This document shows positions 50,149 through 57,947 of a stretch of DNA of 64,000 bases, piece after piece. The notes under the pieces are model-generated. The model had not been told where the DNA came from. It saw only the letters and a list, made by a program, of their open reading frames with translations, and ran no database searches. Made by a program: the position numbers and the translations under genes. Position 1 is the first letter of the stretch. Every line of letters begins with the position of its first letter. Source of the stretch: VRUE01 sp963699225 (lineage in GTDB: Bacteria > Actinomycetota > Thermoleophilia > Solirubrobacterales > 70-9); assembly GCA_963699225.1 (NCBI GenBank), contig OY969423.1, positions 930,001 to 994,000 of the forward strand, written 5' to 3'.

Positions 50149-50991
50149 TTAGCGCTTTGGCTTCTTCTTGTGCTTCTTGACGCACTTGCCGTGCTTGCGC
50201 TTCTTGCCCTTCTTGCATTTCTTCGGCTTCGGCGTGGGCTGCGGAGACTGGAGTGTCAGGGGAGGAATCGTGAGAGACGTAATAGTCGGGGTGGAGCAGA
50301 GACTGCCGACGCAGGAGGGCGGCTCGGTGCCGCCGCCTCCTTCTCCGTCGATTTCGGCGGTCATCGCGACCCACTGGTTGGGGATCGGCTGGGCCGTTGC
50401 CGATCCGCCGTCGGCCACAGGGCCCGATTCGCAGGTGAGGCAACCGTACTGCCAGCCCGCGGCTTCGGTGGCGGGGAGCGCGGGGAGCAGGAGGCTCGAG
50501 CTTTTGTGGAAGAGGGCGACGCCGACCATCTCCCCAGCTGAGATCGGAACGCTGACCTGAAAGACATGGAGGGCGTTCTTTTTGGCAACGCCGCTGGAGA
50601 CCGCGTCGATCGGCTGCACCGGGCCGGAGCGGACCACTTTGTATTCCTTGCCGCCGAGCGGAGTCAGGACGCGAAGCTGGACCGACGATTCCGTTCCAAC
50701 CGCATCCGTGTACAGCCGCCAACTCGTGATCGTCCCCGAGACGGGCGCGGTCAGTTGCTGCCCAGGCGGGACAGCCGTTGTGAAGATCAGTGAACCGTCG
50801 GGCCAGAGGATCGCCTGGATGCTGCTTTCGGGGCCAGGGTTCGTCGGCACTGGGCCAATCGTCGTCGAGCCGTGCGCCGCCGCTGGCGCCATCAGGGCAA
50901 TGGAGCAGAAAATCGTGAGCAGCGCTGTCGAGCGTGGGGTCGGCAGGCAGTGGAAGCTACCAGGCCAACCGAGGCCCGGAAGCAACCACAC
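50149..50991 (-). CDS. Secreted protein with Lys-rich C-terminal tail
   Basis: A 280-residue exported protein. The N-terminal hydrophobic stretch STALLTIFCSIALMAPAAAHG is a signal peptide with a long n-region, so a later start is possible. The mature part is beta-rich (ILWPDGSLIFTTAVPPGQQLTAPVSGTITSWRLYTDAV, VQLRVLTPLGGKEYKVV), like other Solirubrobacterales surface proteins. C-terminal PQPTPKPKKCKKGKKRKHGKCVKKHKKKPKR-type sequence (last ~28 residues) is a Lys/Cys tail I associate with Thermoleophilia exported proteins. It could bind teichoic-type polymers or membranes. Function unknown. Confidence 0.72.
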   Translation of the reverse strand: MWLLPGLGWPGSFHCLPTPRSTALLTIFCSIALMAPAAAHGSTTIGPVPTNPGPESSIQAILWPDGSLIFTTAVPPGQQLTAPVSGTITSWRLYTDAVGTESSVQLRVLTPLGGKEYKVVRSGPVQPIDAVSSGVAKKNALHVFQVSVPISAGEMVGVALFHKSSSLLLPALPATEAAGWQYGCLTCESGPVADGGSATAQPIPNQWVAMTAEIDGEGGGGTEPPSCVGSLCSTPTITSLTIPPLTLQSPQPTPKPKKCKKGKKRKHGKCVKKHKKKPKR

Positions 50992-51003
50992 TCACCCGTT
51001 GAA

Positions 51004-52500
51004 CTACCGCTCCGACGGCATCTCGCCGGCGAGCACCGGGTCGGCCGTGGTATCGAGGCGTGGCACGGCACTGACACCGACCCCGCCCGGCAGCAGCGGG
51101 CCGAACCCCTTGCGCGTCATCTCACCCCAGTGCTGCTTGCGACGCGCCAACGTGTACCAGGCACGCATTCGCACCACCGCAAGCAGCTGGCGATAGCCGA
51201 TGTTCTCGACCACGGCGCAAAGGGTCAAGCGGATCAGGTCGCTCCAGCCGGGGTAGCGGCGGAAGGCGCGCTCCTCCATCAGGATCACGAGGAAGCTGAG
51301 GACGAGGCTGTAGGTGAGTGAAACGGCGAAGAACGCCAATGCGAACGGGAGCGAGACGATCCCGAGGATCAGCGAGAGCACGAACAGGGTGTATCCGAAG
51401 CACTCGATCGTCGGGCCCAGCAGCTCGAAGAAGATGAAGTAGGGCATCGCGACGCAGCCGATCCGCCCGTAGCGGGGCCTCAACAGCATCTTGCGGTGGC
51501 GGGCGATCATCTCGATCAGGCCGCGCTGCCAGCGGTCGCGCTGGCGCACCAGCGTGCCGAGGTCCTCCGGGCACTCGGTCCAGCAGATCGGGTCGGGGAA
51601 GAAGGTGATCCGGCAGGGCTTCTGGTGCTCGCGCTGGTGGCGGTGCAGCCGCAGCACCAGCTCCGCGTCCTCGCCGACCGTGGTCGGGTCATAGCCGCCG
51701 ACTTCGACGCAGACGTCGCGCCGGAAGAGCCCGAAGGCGCCGGAGATGATCAGCAGCATGCCGCTCTTCGACCAGCCGATGCGGCCGCCGAGGAAGGCGC
51801 GCAGGTACTCGATGATCTGCAGGTTGGCGAGAAGGTTGCGCGGCGTGCGCACCCTGGCCAGGCGCCCGTCCTCGAACTCCGATCCGTTGACGATGCGGAC
51901 GATGCCGCCGACGGCGACCGTCTCCGGCGCGGCCTGAAACTCCCAGACCAGGCGCGAAAGCGCATCGGCGTCGAGCATCGTGTCGGCGTCAATCGCGCAG
52001 AAGAGCGGGTAGACCGCGTGGTTGATGCCGGCATTCAGCGCGTCGGCCTTACCGCCGTTGAGCTTGTCGATGATGACGACGCGCGGCTCGAGCGGGCTCG
52101 TGTAGACGCCGCGGACCAGTTGGGTCGAGATGTTGGAGCGCGGCACGCGGCCGACCTTGACCAGGCCAAAGGCCTCGGTCAGGGCAGCCATCGTCTCGTC
52201 GGTCGAGCCGTCGTTGATCACGACGACCTCGAACTCGACGAACTGCGAGGTGAGCAGCGAGCGCAGTGAAGCGACGATCGAGGGCGCCTCGTTGTAAGCA
52301 GGCACCAGGATCGAGACCGGCATGCTCATCTCCGACTCGGCGACCGCGCGGTAGTCGCGCATCGGCCGCCGCTCGACGTAGTCCTCGATCGCCCGCCAGC
52401 CGACGACCGCGAGCACGGTGAAGGTCAGCTGCAGGACGACGAAGTAGCCGAGGGTGAAGATGTTGAAGCCGTGCAGAATCTGTTCGAGCAAGCTCGTCAT
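51004..52500 (-). CDS. Processive family-2 glycosyltransferase (membrane)
   Basis: A 498-residue enzyme. One N-terminal helix (15-35), then a GT2 catalytic domain with SILVPAYNEAPSIV, Asp 97 in VVINDGSTD, DxD at 171-173 (AIDADTM), GYDPTTVGEDAEL, and QRDRWQRG, the Q-x-x-R-W product-binding motif of cellulose, hyaluronan and poly-GlcNAc synthases. Three to four C-terminal helices follow (FFELLGPTIECFGYTLFVLSLILG and others). It should polymerise and translocate a beta-linked polysaccharide from UDP-sugars; sugar identity is unknown. The start overlaps the HEAT-repeat gene stop by 4 bp, so the products likely work together. Confidence 0.9.
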   Translation of the reverse strand: MTSLLEQILHGFNIFTLGYFVVLQLTFTVLAVVGWRAIEDYVERRPMRDYRAVAESEMSMPVSILVPAYNEAPSIVASLRSLLTSQFVEFEVVVINDGSTDETMAALTEAFGLVKVGRVPRSNISTQLVRGVYTSPLEPRVVIIDKLNGGKADALNAGINHAVYPLFCAIDADTMLDADALSRLVWEFQAAPETVAVGGIVRIVNGSEFEDGRLARVRTPRNLLANLQIIEYLRAFLGGRIGWSKSGMLLIISGAFGLFRRDVCVEVGGYDPTTVGEDAELVLRLHRHQREHQKPCRITFFPDPICWTECPEDLGTLVRQRDRWQRGLIEMIARHRKMLLRPRYGRIGCVAMPYFIFFELLGPTIECFGYTLFVLSLILGIVSLPFALAFFAVSLTYSLVLSFLVILMEERAFRRYPGWSDLIRLTLCAVVENIGYRQLLAVVRMRAWYTLARRKQHWGEMTRKGFGPLLPGGVGVSAVPRLDTTADPVLAGEMPSER

Positions 52501-53594
52501 ACGGCCGCGTGCTCCTCGATTACCGCGTGCAGGGCAAGCTGCTCGCGGGCGCGGTCGGCCGCGTAGCGATCATCGTGCTCGAGGGTGCGCCGCAGCGCCT
52601 CGATCCCGGGGTCGCCGAGCTCGCGCAGGGCCCGGGCCGCGTTGGCGCGCACCCACCAGGCGCGGTCGGAGAGGCAATCCTCGAGCGACTCGAGCGCATC
52701 GGCGGCGCCGAGCGTGCCGAGCGACTTGGCCGCCTGGGCGCGAACCGGCCAGTCCGTCGATGAGAGCGCCGCGATCAGCGCCGGCACGCAGGCCGGCCCG
52801 CCGACACGGCCGAGGGCGCGCGCGGCGGAGATCCGCACCTCGGCCGAGTCCACCTCCAGCAGCGCCGCGAGCGTGGACGCGGCACGGGGATCGCGGGCGA
52901 GGCCCAAAGCCCGCGCGAGGCTGGCGTCCAGCTCCACCTCGTCGCCGCACGGCGGGATGCCGGCGAGAACGTCAGCGACCGCGGAGGGCCCCTGCTCGAG
53001 CGTGGCGATGATCGTCTCCACGGCCCACGGCGCGCCGAGCCGCTCGATGATCCGCTCCGGCGGCAGCAGGTGGGCCATCAGGGCCCAGATCAGCACCTCG
53101 GCGGCGCGCGGGGTCGCGGCCCGAGCGAGGCCCGAGCAGGCGACGAGGCGCACGTCGGGGTCGGGGTCGGCCAGCAGCGGCACGATCTGCTCGACGACCG
53201 CGGGGATGCCGGGTCGGGTCAGGAGCAGAGCCGCCCGAGCGCGCGTGGTCGGACGGCGGGAGGTGAATTTCGCGCTCAGGCTCCCGAACAGCGAGGACGC
53301 CTCCATGGTGGTGCGGAGGACGTCGACTCGAGCGCTGGAGAGGTCGGCGTACACGGCATCGATCGAGACCGCGAGATCGACCTGGGCGCCGGTACTGCGA
53401 ACGTCATCGCAGATCGCCGCGATCGCGGCGCCGTCGCCGTCCCGGAGCACGGCTCCGTAGCGGGATCGTCGCTCGACCGAGCGCAGCTCTCTCCGATCGC
53501 GGCGGAGCTTGCGTGTGACGGCGAGACCGACGAGCGCCAGCCACAGCAGCAGGCTCGATCCCACCAGCACGATGAGACCAGTCAGAGAAGTCAT
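52497..53594 (-). CDS. Membrane-anchored HEAT-repeat protein
   Basis: A 365-residue protein. One N-terminal membrane helix (LTGLIVLVGSSLLLWLALVGLAV, 4-26) is followed by a basic stretch. From about residue 115 come five to six HEAT repeats, for example DPDVRLVACSGLARAATPRAAEVL, VDSAEVRISAARALGRVGGPACVPALIAAL and TDWPVRAQAAKSLGTLGAADALESL. Such repeats form an alpha solenoid that holds protein partners. The 4-bp overlap with the GT2 gene (first gene of the pair) points to a scaffold or regulator of polysaccharide synthesis. It has no enzymatic motif. Confidence 0.85.
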   Translation of the reverse strand: MTSLTGLIVLVGSSLLLWLALVGLAVTRKLRRDRRELRSVERRSRYGAVLRDGDGAAIAAICDDVRSTGAQVDLAVSIDAVYADLSSARVDVLRTTMEASSLFGSLSAKFTSRRPTTRARAALLLTRPGIPAVVEQIVPLLADPDPDVRLVACSGLARAATPRAAEVLIWALMAHLLPPERIIERLGAPWAVETIIATLEQGPSAVADVLAGIPPCGDEVELDASLARALGLARDPRAASTLAALLEVDSAEVRISAARALGRVGGPACVPALIAALSSTDWPVRAQAAKSLGTLGAADALESLEDCLSDRAWWVRANAARALRELGDPGIEALRRTLEHDDRYAADRAREQLALHAVIEEHAAV

Positions 53595-53719
53595 CGTCCT
53601 TCGCTATCGACGCTCCCCGCGTCTACCTAAAGCACGTCCGCAGGACCACCCACGCCTCAAGTCGGCGAGCGGATGGTCGATGAAGGGCCAGGCTCGTTCC
53701 CCTACGCAAGGACTCATAC

Positions 53720-55240
53720 ATGCCGCTTCGCGCTCGCCGTTCGCTCATTGCCTTGATCCTGTCGGTTGCCTTCGCGGCGATCGTGGCGGCTCCGGCCGGC
53801 GCCGCCACGAGCTCGCCCTCGGCGGCTTCCGCGCTCGCCAGCGGTGGGAACGCACCACGCCACGGTGGTCACGTGCGGCGCGCCTGGCCCGCCAAGAAGG
53901 CGCATCGCCCCAAGACCGCGATCGCCCGCTGGCTGGCCCGCCAGGTCGGCCCGAGCAAGCCGGTCGCCTGCCCGAAGCAGCGGACGAAGGCCAATGGCCG
54001 CTGCGCCACACCTCACCGTAAGGGACGCGCGTCCGCCTCCTCCGTCGCCCCGGTCGCCTTGCGCGCCGCCGCGGCGCGGCCCGGAACGAAGTCCTCGCAA
54101 AGCGAAAAGGTCGCGCTTCGCCTCTCGACCGGCAAACGGATCTCGTCTTTGCAGCTGATCCGCTCCTTCGACATCCCCACCGATGACCCGTCCTACGAAC
54201 GCCTGCTCAACTGGTCCTGGACCTATGACTCCGCGGTCGCGGCGACCGCGTTCTCCTCGGTCGGCCTCCAGGAACAGGCCGGCCGGCTGCTCGACCAGCT
54301 GGCGGCGCTGCAGCGCGAGGACGGCTCGATCGAATTCGCCTTCAACGTGGAGACCGGTGAAAGCAGCGGCACCGTCCGCGCCGGCTCGGTCGCCTTCGAC
54401 GCGATCGCCTTCAGCGATTACGACTCGACCTTCGGCAGCACGCTCTACCTCGACGACGCTCGCCGCGCGGTCGACTACCTGCTCTCGCTGCGCAACGAAG
54501 AAGGCCTCGTGCGCGGCGGCCCGGACGTCAAGTGGGTCTCGACCCAGCACAACATCCTCACCCTGATCGCGCTGATGACCCTCTCCCAGCAGCTGGAAGA
54601 ACAGGGCGACGAAGGCGCCGCGATGTACCACGAAGCCGCCGCCGTAATCGTCAAGGGCATCGACTCGCAGCTGATCGTTCGTGATGGCGGGCTGGCGCAC
54701 TTCCGTGAGGGCGTCGGCGACGAAGTGGTGCCGCTCGACACCCAGGCGCTCGGCGTCATCTACGCCCGCTTCCTCGGCGACGACGACCTCGCCAAGCAGG
54801 TCTACGAGTACGCCCAGCAGAACTTCGCGATCAAGGGCCGCTCGATCGCGCTGTCAAGCAAAAAAGCCAGCTACAACATGACCTACGAAGCCGAAGGGCC
54901 CTTCAGCGGCTACCGGCCCTACATCGGCAAGCGGGCGCCGGACGTCCTCTGGTTCGAGGGGACCGCGGAGATGCGTTTCGCCTCGAGCTTCCTCGGCCAG
55001 CCGACCGACGAACTCGACGCGAGCATGAACTCGTGGTGGGACATCACCCGCAAGCAGGGCCTTGCCCCACTCGGCGCCGACCGCACCATCACCAACAGCG
55101 CTTACAACGAGTACCACGTCTGGCCGACCGCGGCGGCCGGTGCCTGGACCGTCCTCAGCGGGGCGTCGAAGGACACCGACTGGGCGGATCCGTCGCGGGT
55201 GAGCACGAGCGAACAGGCCGTACTCGAACTCCTGCGCTGA
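53720..55240 (+). CDS. Secreted alpha/alpha-toroid-like protein (possible glycan-active enzyme)
   Basis: A 506-residue protein. The signal peptide runs to about residue 28 (FAAIVAAPAGAAT), then a basic low-complexity linker (to ~125). The rest is helical pairs typical of an (alpha/alpha) barrel: YERLLNWSWTYDSAVAATAFSSVGLQEQAGRLLDQLAALQREDGSIEFAF, then ARRAVDYLLSLRNEEGLV, TQALGVIYARFLGDDDLA and PDVLWFEGTAEMRFASSFLG. It resembles glycoside hydrolase or lyase toroids; candidate acids are Asp in TYDSA and Glu in WFEGTAE. It is divergent from the HEAT-GT2 pair (125 bp apart), as for an extracellular polysaccharide-processing partner. Glu codons are mostly GAA. Confidence 0.8.
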   Translation: MPLRARRSLIALILSVAFAAIVAAPAGAATSSPSAASALASGGNAPRHGGHVRRAWPAKKAHRPKTAIARWLARQVGPSKPVACPKQRTKANGRCATPHRKGRASASSVAPVALRAAAARPGTKSSQSEKVALRLSTGKRISSLQLIRSFDIPTDDPSYERLLNWSWTYDSAVAATAFSSVGLQEQAGRLLDQLAALQREDGSIEFAFNVETGESSGTVRAGSVAFDAIAFSDYDSTFGSTLYLDDARRAVDYLLSLRNEEGLVRGGPDVKWVSTQHNILTLIALMTLSQQLEEQGDEGAAMYHEAAAVIVKGIDSQLIVRDGGLAHFREGVGDEVVPLDTQALGVIYARFLGDDDLAKQVYEYAQQNFAIKGRSIALSSKKASYNMTYEAEGPFSGYRPYIGKRAPDVLWFEGTAEMRFASSFLGQPTDELDASMNSWWDITRKQGLAPLGADRTITNSAYNEYHVWPTAAAGAWTVLSGASKDTDWADPSRVSTSEQAVLELLR

Positions 55241-55279
55241 TCCCGGCCCACCCGCGTGCTCGCGCCCGAGGTGTCTTCA

Positions 55280-56146
55280 ATGCGTCGCCTGCCCGGATAT
55301 TTCTTCGCGGCGCTTGGGGCACTTCTCCTCGTCTGTGCGTTGCCCGCGGCCGCAGCGACCGGCTCACTCACGCGCCCCCAGCCGAGGATTCTGAGCGCGT
55401 CGTGGGGCACCGACAACGCGGTCGGCTGCCCGAGCGGCGCGCAGGGCCTCGACAACATCCCCGTCACCTTCAACTGGTTCATCCGCCGCGCGTCGATTCA
55501 GACCGCGGATTTCCAGGTCGTGCGAAGCGACGGGAGCATCGCGACCCCAACCTGCGCTCTGCAGTTCCCGCCGGACGAGCCGGACGAGGCTCAGACGGTG
55601 AACCTGATCGGCGACTTCGGCGACTCGGTGAACGGTCCGACGCCGGTCGCGATCCGCGTTGCCGGGCCATTGCAGGGCAAGGCTCCGGGAGCAATTCACT
55701 GGAGGCGGATACCGCCTCTACCGAAGGCGAAAGTGGAGCCGCTCTCCGCAGGCCCGTACATCGTCGACGCCTGGACGCTCACGCCCGCGATCTACCGCGG
55801 CGACCGCAACCGCTGCGCGGTCGGCGAGACCTTCGTCCGCGTAATGTGGTCCAACGGGCTCACCGCATACCCCACGGGCGCCGAGGTCGGCGCCGCAGTC
55901 GTCGCCTCCTACCGCGCCATCTACAAGCTGCCAAACGGCAAGGCCCTCGCGATCGCCCCGCTCGACGTCGCCGACCTCCACGATCATCCAAGCGCAGCAA
56001 ACGCCGACAACATGCACGACCTCTGCCTGCCGCGGCCCCCTCGCGGCACGAAGCTCAAGGGCGTGACGATCGCCGGCGGATTGATCCAGGATCCCAATGG
56101 GGATCCAAATGCCGCTCAGAAGTTCAGAGTGGCTTCGGACTCGTGA
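55280..56146 (+). CDS. Secreted hypothetical protein
   Basis: A 288-residue protein starting MRRLPGYFFAALGALLLVCALPAAAATG (ATG 55280; the frame is open to 55256). Signal peptide cleavage is near AAA-TGS. The mature region is beta-rich: PRILSASWGTDNAVGCPSGAQGLDNIPVTFNWF, ADFQVVRSDGSIATPTCALQFPPDEPDEAQTV. A second half begins at AWTLTPAIYRGDRNRCAVGETFVRVMWSNGLTAYPTG. Four Cys could form two disulfides. No named domain. It follows the toroid-like gene by 39 bp on the same strand and may be its operon partner. Confidence 0.7.
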   Translation: MRRLPGYFFAALGALLLVCALPAAAATGSLTRPQPRILSASWGTDNAVGCPSGAQGLDNIPVTFNWFIRRASIQTADFQVVRSDGSIATPTCALQFPPDEPDEAQTVNLIGDFGDSVNGPTPVAIRVAGPLQGKAPGAIHWRRIPPLPKAKVEPLSAGPYIVDAWTLTPAIYRGDRNRCAVGETFVRVMWSNGLTAYPTGAEVGAAVVASYRAIYKLPNGKALAIAPLDVADLHDHPSAANADNMHDLCLPRPPRGTKLKGVTIAGGLIQDPNGDPNAAQKFRVASDS

Positions 56147-56153
56147 TCGAGAG

Positions 56154-56225
56154 CGGGGGAGCCGGGATTCGAACCCGGATTCACGGTTTTGGAGACCGTG
56201 CGCATAGCCGTTAACTCACTCCCCC
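56154..56225 (-). tRNA. tRNA-Trp (CCA), with weak D-arm
   Basis: A 72-nt tRNA. Acceptor GGGGGAG/CTCCCCC, anticodon stem ACGGT/ACCGT with loop CTCCAAA (anticodon CCA), T-arm CCGGG/CCCGG with loop TTCGAAT. The D-arm AGTTAACGGCTATGCGC pairs poorly: only about two weak pairs can be drawn. Its 5' end faces the tRNA-linked HTH-LAGLIDADG pseudogene at 56280. Confidence 0.88.
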
Positions 56226-56279
56226 AAGGGCGGCGAAGTCTACGACTCTGCCGTCTGAGAGTACTGCGAACATACGTTC

Positions 56280-57043
56280 GTGTCTTTCGAACGAACAGGT
56301 GCCGCCGTCGAAGCAGTCTCGAAGCTTCTCGGCACCGGCCTCAGCGACCATGAGATTGGGCGCCAAACTGGCGTGAGCCGAAGTTCGGTCCAGCGCTGGC
56401 GAACGCGCGGGGTGCCTCGACGTAGTCGCAGCAACCCAGGAGCATGGATGCCCTTCGATCCAAGGAGCTACTGCTACCTGCTGGGCATATACCTGGGCGA
56501 TGGCTACCTGGCTCGCCCCTCCCCTCGATCTACGGTGCTCGAAATCTCTCTCGATCCCAAGTATCCGGGGATCATCGACGAGTGCTCAGTAGCTGTCTGG
56601 CGGGTTGCGGGCGTCATGGCTCGGACTTCTCGACAGCGCACGCAGATGGGTGAAGGAATCCGCCTCGCCGCGCGACAAGCCCCTGGTGGCCAGCGCTCTT
56701 TCCCCAGCATGGACCCGGGAGAAAGCATCAGCGGACGATCCGACTCGTCAGCTGGCAGCGAGCCGTCGTCGATCGCTTCCCAGAGCAGCTCCTCCGTGGT
56801 CTCGTCCACTCAGATGGAGCCCGTGTTCTCAACCGATTCAAGGTCCGACTTGGCTCGCGGCAACGCGAATACGTCTATCCCCGCTACTTCTTCACGAATC
56901 TCTCCGACGACATTCGAGGCTTGTTCTGTGAAGGCTGCAAACAGCTTGGGATTCGCTGTACGCAATCGAGCTACAAGAACATCTCCGTCGCGGACCGCAA
57001 GAGCGTTGCGCTCCTGGACGATTTCGTAGGGCCGAAGAGATGA
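56280..57043 (+). pseudogene. Frameshifted HTH-LAGLIDADG homing-endonuclease-like gene
   Basis: Starts at GTG 56280 (SFERTGAAVEAVSKLLGTGLSDHEIGRQTGVSRSSVQRWRTRG, a clear HTH). The first LAGLIDADG motif is CYLLGIYLGDGYLA. From about 56640 the frame shifts by +2. The shifted frame gives WPALFPQHGPGRKHQR, then the second motif LLRGLVHSDGARV, YVYPRYFFTNLSDDIRGLFCEGCKQLGI and NISVADRKSVALLDDFVGPKR, stop at 57041-57043. This matches the intact paralogue at 57948-58718 almost end to end. The gene fills the space between tRNA-Trp and tRNA-Leu(UAG) and stops 1 bp from the tRNA-Leu 3' end. It is inactive unless there is a sequencing error or programmed frameshift. Confidence 0.85.
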
Positions 57044-57044
57044 G

Positions 57045-57128
57045 TGCGGGCGGAGGGACTTGAACCCCCAAGCTCTTTCGAGCACTGGCACCTAAAGCCA
57101 GCATGTTTACCAATTTCATCACGCCCGC
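57045..57128 (-). tRNA. tRNA-Leu (UAG)
   Basis: An 84-nt class II tRNA. Acceptor GCGGGCG/CGCCCGC with discriminator A. Anticodon stem CTGGC/GCCAG with loop TTTAGGT gives anticodon UAG. Variable arm GCTCGAAAGAGC, T-loop TTCAAGT. Its 3' end is 1 bp from the stop of the frameshifted HTH-LAGLIDADG gene on the other strand. Confidence 0.96.
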
Positions 57129-57187
57129 TTGACCGCCCGGAAGTCCGGGCTTAACGCGCGACCAATGCTGCGTCGCTCCTAGATTCT

Positions 57188-57730
57188 ATGATCGTTCGCG
57201 TGGCGGTAGGAGAGGTCAGGCCGGGCTACGAACTGTGGCGGCCAAATCGGGAAAAAGCCGGGTCGGTCACGACCAGGTTCGTGCTGGTCTTTCTGCTCGC
57301 CGCGACGGCCGCGCTCGCAGCCCTAGTGGCGATAGCTGGCTTCTCGCTGATGACCGGCGGTGGTGGCATGGGGGTCATTAGCCTGATCTACGCCGCTCTC
57401 TACGCCTTCTTCGCCTTCCTCGTCTTCCGCTGGAGCCGCGGCATCCTGCCGGTCGCCGCCGCCCTCTCGATGATTCTGGCGATCCTCTGCGCGGTCGGCG
57501 CCAACAGCTGGTTCGCCCGCGACAAGGCCGGCTTTGACGAAGGGCTTCTCCCCTCCCCCGTGATCGGCACGCTGGTCATCATCCTGGCCCTGCTGCAACT
57601 TGTCCTGATCGCGGTCGCCCTCTACGGCTTCAACCAGAACTGGCACGTCGAGGAGGAGCGCCCGATCGGCTACGGCGAGGACTACGGCGCCGGCGCCTCG
57701 CCCGACGACGGCGCCCCTCTGCCGGCATAG
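57188..57730 (+). CDS. Four-helix membrane protein, hypothetical
   Basis: A 180-residue protein with four hydrophobic segments: FVLVFLLAATAALAALVAIAGF, VISLIYAALYAFFAFLVF, VAAALSMILAILCAVGA and IGTLVIILALLQLVLIAVALYGF. The C-terminal tail is acidic (NQNWHVEEERPIGYGEDYG). The N-terminal ~28 residues are polar, so the true start could be a GTG or ATG nearby. I recognise no family beyond general actinobacterial membrane proteins. It lies between tRNA-Leu(UAG) and tRNA-Leu(CAA). A short GGCCC/GGGCC hairpin at 57735-57749 may be its terminator. Confidence 0.7.
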   Translation: MIVRVAVGEVRPGYELWRPNREKAGSVTTRFVLVFLLAATAALAALVAIAGFSLMTGGGGMGVISLIYAALYAFFAFLVFRWSRGILPVAAALSMILAILCAVGANSWFARDKAGFDEGLLPSPVIGTLVIILALLQLVLIAVALYGFNQNWHVEEERPIGYGEDYGAGASPDDGAPLPA

Positions 57731-57844
57731 CGGCGGCCCGTTAAGGGCCTGCGTCGACTCTGTAACGACTCTCCCTTAAAGCGCGCGGTTCACGCATTGG
57801 TGGCCGATGCTGGATCTAGCTTTGGCCATAGAATGGTTGAGCAA

Positions 57845-57927
57845 GCGGCGGTGGAGGAACGGTAGACTCGGGATCCTCAAAAGGTCCTGTCCGCAAGGAC
57901 GTGTGGGTTCGAATCCCACCCGCCGTA
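57845..57927 (+). tRNA. tRNA-Leu (CAA)
   Basis: An 83-nt class II tRNA. Acceptor GCGGCGG/CCGCCGT has a G1-U72 wobble. D stem GAG/CTC. Anticodon stem GGATC/GGTCC with loop CTCAAAA gives anticodon CAA. Variable arm GTCCGCAAGGAC, T-arm GTGGG/CCCAC. A ribosome-binding site for the next gene begins 7 bp after its 3' end, on the same strand. Confidence 0.95.
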
Positions 57928-57947
57928 TCGCCTCGGAGGGTCCTGAG

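Noticed and set aside
48316..50541. 741-codon plus-strand ORF opposite dipZ
   Set aside because: Shadow of dipZ and neighbours. No motif, and low-complexity Asp/Arg/His stretches.
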